Source: Rhodococcus ruber NBRC 15591 (GTDB lineage: Bacteria; Actinomycetota; Actinomycetes; Mycobacteriales; Mycobacteriaceae). Taken from it: a stretch of 32,006 nt of DNA. The notes beneath the pieces were generated by a model. The model made no database searches. It was not told the DNA's origin and worked only from the letters and a program-made list of their open reading frames with translations. This document shows, piece by piece, positions 27,087 through 32,006 of the stretch. Made by a program: the position numbers and the translations under genes. The stretch covers positions 1 through 32,006 of the forward strand of contig NZ_BCXE01000040.1 of assembly GCF_001894945.1 (NCBI RefSeq), in the 5' to 3' direction. The first letter of the stretch is position 1, and the number at the start of each line of letters is the position of its first letter.

Positions 27087-27178
27087 GGAGGCGTGCCAGA
27101 GCGGCCGAATGGGACTCACTGCTAATGAGTTGTCCCCTTTACGGGGGACCGGAGGTTCAAATCCTCTCGCCTCCGCCA
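27087..27178 (+). tRNA. tRNA-Ser(GCT)
   Basis: Acceptor GGAGGCG (27087-27093) pairs with CGCCTCC (27168-27174); CCA (27176-27178) is encoded. Anticodon stem ACTCA/TGAGT with loop CTGCTAA, anticodon GCT at 27121-27123. It has a long variable arm and GGTTCAAATCC. Confidence 0.96.
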
Positions 27179-27249
27179 CGTCGGTGCAGCGTCACCGGCG
27201 ACAACTGAATACGAGAACTGCATGCAGGACACAACTGCGTGCACGAACT

Positions 27250-27322
27250 GCGCCCGTAGCTCAACGGATAGAGCATCTGACTACGGATCAGAAGGTTAGG
27301 GGTTCGAATCCCTTCGGGCGCA
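27250..27322 (+). tRNA. tRNA-Arg(ACG)
   Basis: Acceptor GCGCCCG (27250-27256) pairs with CGGGCGC (27315-27321). Anticodon stem TCTGA/TCAGA closes loop CTACGGA; anticodon ACG at 27283-27285, whose A34 is normally edited to inosine. GGTTCGAATCC T-loop present; CCA not encoded. Confidence 0.96.
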
Positions 27323-27327
27323 CAGTG

Positions 27328-27358
27328 AAGAACCCCCACCGCTCCGGTGGGGGTTCTT
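27328..27358 (+). terminator. Terminator after tRNA-Arg
   Basis: A perfect 14-bp stem, aagaacccccaccg / cggtgggggttctt, with a 3-nt loop; its 3' arm ends in ttctt and tcg follows. It ends 26 bp before the convergent MBL-rhodanese stop and may serve both. Confidence 0.9.
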
Positions 27359-27383
27359 TCGTCGTCGGTCCCGGAAGGGACCC

Positions 27384-28733
27384 TCACGAGTCGGTCAGAC
27401 CGTGGTCGTACGCCTTGTCGAAGTCGTCGTTCACGAGGACGACGGTGCGGTCGATCCGGTCGATCATCGAGGCGGCGATCGAGGCCCGGTAGCCGGACCC
27501 GCAGTGCACCCAGACCTCCCCGTGCGGGACCTGGTCGAGCCGGTCGGCGAGGTCGTGCAGCGGGATGTTGACCGCCCCGCGCACGTGGCCGTCCTCGAAC
27601 TCGTCCTTCTGGCGCACGTCGAGGACCCGGACCCGCTCGTTGTCGATCTCCCCGGTGAGTTCCGCGAAGTCCGAGACGCGGTACGACCGCAGTTCGTGCC
27701 CGTTGACGAGGGTGTGGATCTCGCCGACGGCCGCGCCGGCGAGTTCGTCGATACCGATGCGGACCAGCTCGCGCTTGGCGTCGGCGATCTGCTCGTCGCT
27801 CTCGCCGATGAGGGTCAGGGGCGCACCCCACTTGTAGAGCCAACCCAGGTAGGTGACGAAGGAGGTGGACAGTTCGAAGCCGAGCGTGCCGCCCAGGTGT
27901 CCTGCGGCGAAGGCGGTGCGCTCACGCAGGTCGACGACCCACTCGCCGGCGTCGATACGCCGGCGCAGCTCGGCCGGGTCGACCGGTTCCGGTGGCGACA
28001 GGTCGACCGACGACGGACCCGCCTTGTTGATCACACCCATGTGGGCGTAGTACGCGGGATAGGTGTTGAGTCCCGCGATGAGTTCGTCGACGTAGGCCTG
28101 CTCGTCACGGGTCAGCGCCGGGTTGACGTCGCGCTGCTGTCCCACGGTGGACGAGTCGCCGCTGGTGGGGGTGGCCGAGCAGAAGCTGCCGAAGCCGTGG
28201 GTGGGATACACCGGGGTGTCTGCCGGCACTTCGTCGGCGATCCGTCGCACGGAGTGGAACTGCGCGTGGGTCAGTTCCTCGGTGTACTGCGGGCCGACGA
28301 GGTCGGTGCGGCCGGTGGATCCGTACAGCATCGACCCGCCGGTGAAGATTCCGTGCGTGGCACCGGTCTCGTCGAGCAGCACATAGCTGACGTGGTGGTG
28401 GGTGTGCCCGGGTGTGTGCATCACCCGCAGCCGGATGGGACCGGCGTCGATCAGGTCGCCGTCGTGGACGGCGCGTCGCTCGTAGTCCACATCGTCGCCG
28501 GCCGGGACGATGTACTCGGCCTCGACGGCACGGGACAGTTCCAGCCCGCCGGTGACGTAGTCGTTGTGGATGTGGGTCTCGAGGACGTGGGTGATGCGCG
28601 CTTCGCGGTCGTTGGCGAGCGCGAGCACCCGGTCGATGTCGCGCTGGGGATCCACCACGACGGCCACGTCCGCCTCGGTGATCAGATAGCTGCGGTCGCC
28701 GAGACTCGAGGTTTCGATGATCGATACGTCCAT
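27384..28733 (-). CDS. MBL-fold hydrolase with two rhodanese-like domains (persulfide-handling type)
   Basis: 449 aa. An N-terminal metallo-beta-lactamase domain (1-230) has THIHNDYVTGG (53-63, His54, His56, Asp58) and TPGHTHHH (107-114, His110). Where ETHE1/CstB enzymes have the FTGD aspartate this protein reads FTGG (130-133); I recall this variant in related proteins. A first rhodanese-like domain (about 255-345) lacks a catalytic Cys; the second (about 355-449) has HCGSGYRAS with Cys411. Such fusions oxidise or transfer sulfane sulfur. A GGGAAGG site 7 nt before ATG 28733 fixes the start. The TauE-type permease lies just upstream on the same strand, as in sulfide-detoxification clusters. 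Confidence 0.9.
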   Translation of the reverse strand: MDVSIIETSSLGDRSYLITEADVAVVVDPQRDIDRVLALANDREARITHVLETHIHNDYVTGGLELSRAVEAEYIVPAGDDVDYERRAVHDGDLIDAGPIRLRVMHTPGHTHHHVSYVLLDETGATHGIFTGGSMLYGSTGRTDLVGPQYTEELTHAQFHSVRRIADEVPADTPVYPTHGFGSFCSATPTSGDSSTVGQQRDVNPALTRDEQAYVDELIAGLNTYPAYYAHMGVINKAGPSSVDLSPPEPVDPAELRRRIDAGEWVVDLRERTAFAAGHLGGTLGFELSTSFVTYLGWLYKWGAPLTLIGESDEQIADAKRELVRIGIDELAGAAVGEIHTLVNGHELRSYRVSDFAELTGEIDNERVRVLDVRQKDEFEDGHVRGAVNIPLHDLADRLDQVPHGEVWVHCGSGYRASIAASMIDRIDRTVVLVNDDFDKAYDHGLTDS

Positions 28734-28760
28734 GTCGGTGCCTTCCCACGGTGCTTTCTC

Positions 28761-28789
28761 ACTATGCCCCCGGATACCCGGGGGCGTAC
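28761..28789 (-). promoter_or_regulatory. Promoter with palindromic operator for the MBL-rhodanese gene
   Basis: On minus, CATAGT (28766-28761) is a -10 box. The perfect palindrome gcccccgg-atac-ccgggggc (28766-28785) fills the spacer just upstream. A GC-tract dyad between -35 and -10 is where CsoR/CstR-family repressors bind. It could also serve as a weak terminator for the gene upstream. Confidence 0.55.
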
Positions 28790-28822
28790 GAAGAATGCGC
28801 CGGTTACGCGACGAGTTCCGGC

Positions 28823-29595
28823 TCAGCGCAGGAACAGGGTGTCCACCAGCACGTACGCGGCCACGACGAAGACGAGCCAGGCGAACCACCGCCGCAGCCG
28901 GTCGGTTTCCATGCGGGTACCGAGGTGACCGGCAACCAGTGACGCGACGACCGCGGCCCCGGCGAACGCCGCGGTGAGCGGCCAGTCGATGTCGGCGTCC
29001 CCGATGTGCGCGACGAGCCCGGCCGTCGAGTTGGCGACGATGACGATCAGCGAGGTCCCCACGGCGACGCTCATCTCCAACCCGAGGAGGATCACCAGCG
29101 CGGGGATGATCAGGAAGCCGCCTCCGACGCCGAACAGCCCGGTCAGGAAGCCCACTCCCACACCGGCCGGGATCGACCTCGGCGCGCATCGCTTCCAGTC
29201 GATGCCGGAGTCACCGGTCGTGCACGCGGTTCCGGCGTCGTCGTTCTCGCGCAGCATCCGGATGCCCGCCAGCACCATCACGGCGGCGAAGCCCACCAGC
29301 AGTACCGGCTGCGGCAGCAACGTGCCGACCGCCGTGCCCGCGAACGTCGCGGGGATGCCGGCCGCGGCGAACACCGCGGCCAGCCGCCAGTCGACCTGCC
29401 CGGCCCGGATCTTGGGGATCGCCCCGGACAGGGCTGCCGCCCGACGACGATCAGCGAGATGGGGATGGCCTGGCGGAACTCGAGTCCGAGGCCGTACACC
29501 AGGGCGGGAACCGCGAGGATGGATCCGCCGCCACCGAGGAGGCCGAGCAGGACCCCGAGGAGCGCTCCCAGAACGAGCGCGATTGCCGGTTCCAC
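28823..29595 (-). pseudogene. TauE/SafE (TSUP) sulfite/sulfur permease, broken by a one-base frameshift
   Basis: The gene starts at GTG 29595 (GGGAGG 5 nt upstream) with VEPAIALVLGALLGVLLGLL and GGGGSILAVPALVYGLGL, the first TSUP repeat. After IPISLIVVG near 29440 the reading frame leaves the family; the next frame continues with AALSGAIPKIRAGQVDW and reaches the second repeat GFLTGLFGVGGGFLIIPALVIL, ending at 28823. One inserted base at about 29438-29443 would restore a ~258-aa, eight-segment permease. This is either a real mutation or a sequencing error in the GC-rich tract. The 3' half contains ATG 29374 and could make a 183-aa fragment. It lies 19 bp after vsr. Confidence 0.88.
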
Positions 29596-29614
29596 CGCAT
29601 CCTCCCTTCGGTAG

Positions 29615-30040
29615 TCAGAAATCGGCAGTACCCGGTTCGGCCGCGGACAATGCGGCCTGCACCCGGTCCGCGGCCTCCACGGGATTCTCGTGCTCCCAGA
29701 TCCGCACCACCGTCCACCCGGCCGCGGCGAGCGCGGCGTCGGTGTTCCGGTCCCGGGCCACGTTGGCGGCGAGCTTGGCGGCCCACCACTCGGCGTTGTT
29801 CTTCGGATCGGTGGCGTGCTGCGGGCAACGGTGCCAGAAGCACCCGTCGACATACACCGCCACTCGGCGACGCGGAAACACCAGGTCGGCGCGTCGACGG
29901 ATGCCCTTCAGCGGCGCCCGATCGACGAAGTAGCGCACCCCGCGCCCGTGGAGCTCCCGGCGCAGGGCCACCTCGGGGACGGTGTCCCGGCGTCGCTGCC
30001 GTCTCATCCGGGCGCTGGTCTGCGGGTCGGTGGAGGGCAC
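29615..30040 (-). CDS. vsr: Vsr, very-short-patch mismatch repair endonuclease
   Basis: 141 aa from GTG 30040. It nicks DNA next to T:G mismatches produced by deamination of 5-methylcytosine. DPQTSARMRRQRRRDT (5-20) matches the E. coli Vsr N-terminus; RRADLVF holds the catalytic Asp52; YVDGCFWHRCPQH (63-75) carries the zinc/catalytic Cys66, His70 and Cys72; GWTVVRIWEHE (108-118) follows. GTG 30040 is preferred over ATG 30007 because the family motif begins upstream of that ATG. It lies 17 bp after dcm, the usual partner. No restriction endonuclease is seen nearby. Confidence 0.93.
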   Translation of the reverse strand: MPSTDPQTSARMRRQRRRDTVPEVALRRELHGRGVRYFVDRAPLKGIRRRADLVFPRRRVAVYVDGCFWHRCPQHATDPKNNAEWWAAKLAANVARDRNTDAALAAAGWTVVRIWEHENPVEAADRVQAALSAAEPGTADF

Positions 30041-30057
30041 GGCAGCCGGATCCGTCC

Positions 30058-31221
30058 TCAGGCCGCGGCTTCGGGGAAGCCGCCCATGCGGTCGAGGTGG
30101 GACTCGACGTCGTCGAGGAAGCCGGGCACGAATCTCAGGTTGCCGGACCGGGCCCGCCGCAGGAATCCGGCCGTGGCCCGCGCGGACAGCAGTCGCGCGT
30201 CCTCCAGGTATCCCGCGAGGTCCTCGTACGGCTCCTGGACCGGCCAGTGCGACTCGTGCACCCGGAACGCTCGTCGCCGAGCCCCCCAGGCGGCACTCGG
30301 CCAGGGGTCCCCCGGCCGCAGCGGTGTCTCGTGGTCGGGGGAGTAGTCGATGGGCCGGCCGAGCCGTCCCCCGACCCAGGCCGCCATGCGGACGCTCACG
30401 GCGTTGCCGACGAGCCGCCACCGATGCCCGGTCCGAACGCCCGGTGCCTGGGTGGCGGGTGCGGTCCAGTCCGGGTCGAAGCCCTGGAGCCGTTCGGCGT
30501 CGATCAGACCGGGCGTGACGATCTCTCCCGACGGCAACCGCACCGCCGGCGGACTGGCGATGCCGACCGTGGACCCGCCCTTGAGGGTGGGCACGGCGTT
30601 GACCGCCCAGCCCAGACCGCGTACGCCTTCCGTCCAGTAGAAGCCGCACGGGTGGGTGTCGGGATCGCCTTCCGCGGGGGCACCGGCGTCCTCGCCGAAG
30701 AGCACCGCGCGGGGATCGTCGGTCCGCGAGGCGAGCATGAGCACCCGCTGTCGCCGCTGCGGAAGTCCGAACGCACGGGCGTCGACGACCCGGTACGCCC
30801 ACGCGTACCCGAGATCTTCGAGCGCGTCGGTGATGTGACGCATCGCGGCGCCGCGGCCGAGTTGCAGCATGAAGGGGACGTTCTCGATGAGCAGCCAGCG
30901 CGGTCCCTGCTTGCGCCGCACCAACCGGAACACCTCGTCGACGAGGCCCGACCGGGAGCCGGTGATGCCGGCGGTCCGGCCGGCCTGCGACAGGTCCTGG
31001 CACGGAAAGCCCGCGGTGACGATCTCGGTTGCCTGAGGAAGGGAACGAAGGCGCGTGACATCGGTGTGCAGCGTCACGTCGGTGAAGCGAGCGCGAAGTA
31101 CGGCTTGCGCTCCGGCGTCGATCTCGCAGAGCAGTTCGGTGCGCCAGCCGTGCTCGGCCAGTCCGAGCTCGAGTCCGCCGATTCCGGCGAACAATCCCAC
31201 CATGTTCCCGGTCGACGTCAC
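30058..31221 (-). CDS. dcm: DNA (cytosine-5)-methyltransferase
   Basis: 387 aa from GTG 31221, preceded by AAAGGG. It methylates cytosine C5 using SAM. Motif I LFAGIGGLELGL (10-21), motif IV GFPCQDLSQ with nucleophile Cys74, motif VI ENVPF (113-117), motif VIII QRRQRV (155-160), motif IX RLQGF and motif X GNAVSV are all present in order; the variable target-recognition region lies between VIII and IX. The recognition sequence cannot be read from this. On minus, TAACGT (31256-31251) is a possible -10. With vsr it forms a solitary methylation-repair pair. Confidence 0.93.
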   Translation of the reverse strand: MTSTGNMVGLFAGIGGLELGLAEHGWRTELLCEIDAGAQAVLRARFTDVTLHTDVTRLRSLPQATEIVTAGFPCQDLSQAGRTAGITGSRSGLVDEVFRLVRRKQGPRWLLIENVPFMLQLGRGAAMRHITDALEDLGYAWAYRVVDARAFGLPQRRQRVLMLASRTDDPRAVLFGEDAGAPAEGDPDTHPCGFYWTEGVRGLGWAVNAVPTLKGGSTVGIASPPAVRLPSGEIVTPGLIDAERLQGFDPDWTAPATQAPGVRTGHRWRLVGNAVSVRMAAWVGGRLGRPIDYSPDHETPLRPGDPWPSAAWGARRRAFRVHESHWPVQEPYEDLAGYLEDARLLSARATAGFLRRARSGNLRFVPGFLDDVESHLDRMGGFPEAAA

Positions 31222-31325
31222 GGCACCCTTTCTCGCTTTGCTCACGGAGCACGTTACTCGAGAAATCGGGCGGCCCGTGCCGCGACGCGTGATGCCGTGA
31301 TCACTGTCGCCGAAAGCCGGCACGG

Positions 31326-31574
31326 CTACCCGAGGGGACGCGACGACTCGAACGCGGCCTTCATCCGGACGACGGTCGCGATCCTTGCGGCGACGCGCGG
31401 TGCGACGTCACACGCACAGCCGTCCGACGCGTCTGCGTCGAGCTCGAGGAGGACCTCGTCGAGCGTGTCGAGCATGTCGTCGCAGGCGGCGGCGCACAGC
31501 GCCGCCGCGAGCGAACGCGGGTCGGGGCCATCCATCCGGGCCGGCTCGACGATCTCTGCGGGAAAGCCGCTCAT
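31326..31574 (-). CDS. Small hypothetical protein upstream of dcm
   Basis: 82 aa from ATG 31574, which has AGGAG 4 nt upstream. I do not recognise the family. It is acidic and mostly helical (SLAAALCAAACDDMLDTLDEVLLELDAD), with four Cys as C-x3-C and C-x-C (SDGCACD), and a basic helix at the end (VAARIATVVRMKAAFES). No signal peptide or membrane segment. It lies 104 bp upstream of dcm on the same strand, and dcm has its own apparent -10, so co-transcription is uncertain. The ribosome-binding site and codon use support a real gene. Confidence 0.65.
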   Translation of the reverse strand: MSGFPAEIVEPARMDGPDPRSLAAALCAAACDDMLDTLDEVLLELDADASDGCACDVAPRVAARIATVVRMKAAFESSRPLG

Positions 31575-31872
31575 GGGTCTCCTGTACCTGAGTGGGTGGC
31601 ACGTAGCCCTCGGTAGATGAGACGCAGCCGGGCACAGGACGGTTCCGCGTCCCGGAAACACACGTACTCGAGCGCAAATGATGGCTCTGAGCTGGCGATT
31701 TGGCGTACAGCCGGATGTTCACGTAACTTATTCCAGGTCAGAGCGACACGGACACCGACCCGGCCCGCAGGGGCTCGGGACAACGAGGTTGGACGCAGGC
31801 GCCTGATTACCTTGATTGAGAACCTTCTGGTAAGGTTTCCAATCGCCCCGAGATCGGATCGGCCGCAGAGTT
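31575..31872. other. Intergenic region upstream of the rRNA operon
   Basis: About 300 bp without a convincing gene. A minus-strand TAAGTT (31730-31725) could be a distant promoter for the small protein. An inverted repeat AACCTT (31821-31826) / AAGGTT (31832-31837) and a TTGATT at 31812 may belong to an additional rrn promoter, but no well-spaced -35/-10 pair was found here. Confidence 0.4.
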
Positions 31873-31901
31873 TTGACTCCGAAGGCCCCCGATGTTAGGC
31901 T
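31873..31901 (+). promoter_or_regulatory. rRNA operon promoter
   Basis: TTGACT (31873-31878), exactly 17 bp, TAGGCT (31896-31901): a near-consensus strong promoter like the rrn promoters of mycobacteria and rhodococci. Transcription would start near 31908 and run rightward out of the window. Confidence 0.88.
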
Positions 31902-31907
31902 GGAACG

Positions 31908-32006
31908 GTTGCCCCGGAGCAAGGCACTGAAGGTGCGGAGCGATGGTGTGTGCGTGTTCTTTGAGAACTCAACAGTGTGCCGATGAATGTCAGTGCCAAA
32001 TTTTTT
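31908..32006 (+). other. rRNA precursor leader (5' part; 16S rRNA lies beyond the window)
   Basis: gtgttctttgagaactcaac (31954-31973), containing the palindrome TTGAG-AA-CTCAA (31961-31972), then agtgtgccgatgaatgtcagtgcc and a T-run at the edge. This is the conserved box-A-like leader found before 16S genes in Rhodococcus, as I remember it. The 16S gene itself is not included. Confidence 0.82.

Noticed and set aside
27218-27227. Palindrome CTGCATGCAG and repeated AACTG motifs between two tRNA genes
   Set aside because: Short, and the gap is only about 70 bp; it may aid tRNA processing but nothing distinguishes it from chance.
27087-27322. tRNA genes as integration sites of a mobile element
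   Set aside because: No integrase, transposase, duplicated tRNA end or phage gene was seen on either side.
29615-31252. Reading vsr as the end of a 545-aa protein
   Set aside because: The upstream part is an alternative frame of dcm; only the last 141 codons match Vsr, and they begin just after the dcm stop.

Overview
The window is GC-rich actinobacterial DNA from a mycolic-acid-forming bacterium of the order Mycobacteriales, most likely Rhodococcus or a close relative. This rests on recognisable arabinogalactan genes (dprE1/dprE2, glfT1, glfT2, the wzm/wzt exporter), a mycolyltransferase, the proteasome activator Bpa, and an rRNA-operon promoter and leader of Rhodococcus type at the right edge. 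Families were identified by reading motifs and by memory of M. tuberculosis (Mtb) homologues; no database search was run.

Layout. (a) 1-7.6 kb: dprE2 (cut by the window edge) and dprE1 on minus; a leaderless gtrA on plus; a minus operon rmlA-rmlC-gtrA2 with tight overlaps; divergent rmlB; a GtrB-type polyprenyl-phosphate glycosyltransferase overlapping rmlB tail to tail; and a GT2 enzyme. (b) 7.6-13.5 kb: a large YfhO/GT-C-like membrane protein, divergent from glfT2 and a GT39-like membrane glycosyltransferase, with a 23-bp tandem repeat in the divergent promoter region. (c) 13.5-20.1 kb: a TylF-type methyltransferase, a long nested hairpin, then bpa-wzm-wzt-glfT1 on minus, followed by homologues of Rv3778c and Rv3777. 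The Rv3777 to Rv3783 neighbourhood of Mtb is largely preserved. (d) 20.1-27.4 kb: a MarR regulator, tRNA-Ser(TGA), a DUF1254 lipoprotein, a secreted mycolyltransferase, a secreted 5'-nucleotidase-like protein, an aromatic/histidinol-phosphate aminotransferase, a dienelactone-hydrolase-like protein, tRNA-Ser(GCT) and tRNA-Arg(ACG). (e) 27.4-32 kb: an MBL-rhodanese sulfur protein, a frameshifted TauE/SafE permease, vsr, dcm and a small Cys-containing protein, ending at an rrn promoter and leader.

How the genes work together. Most of the left two thirds builds and exports the mycolyl-arabinogalactan wall: decaprenyl-phospho-arabinose synthesis (DprE1/E2), dTDP-rhamnose supply for the linker (RmlA/B/C), galactan start and extension (GlfT1/GlfT2), lipid-linked galactan export (Wzm/Wzt), and mycolyl transfer outside the cell. 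GtrA/GtrB and GT-C proteins suggest further lipid-linked sugar decoration.

Points worth a second look are three family members whose catalytic residues are replaced (Rv3778c-like, nucleotidase-like, DLH-like); a nested 22-bp inverted repeat; the tandem repeat before glfT2; a GC-rich palindrome placed between -35 and -10 of the sulfur gene; a one-base frameshift in the adjacent sulfite/sulfur permease; a solitary dcm-vsr pair beside rrn; and nine genes with TANNNT-like -10 boxes 6-8 nt before the start codon (leaderless starts).
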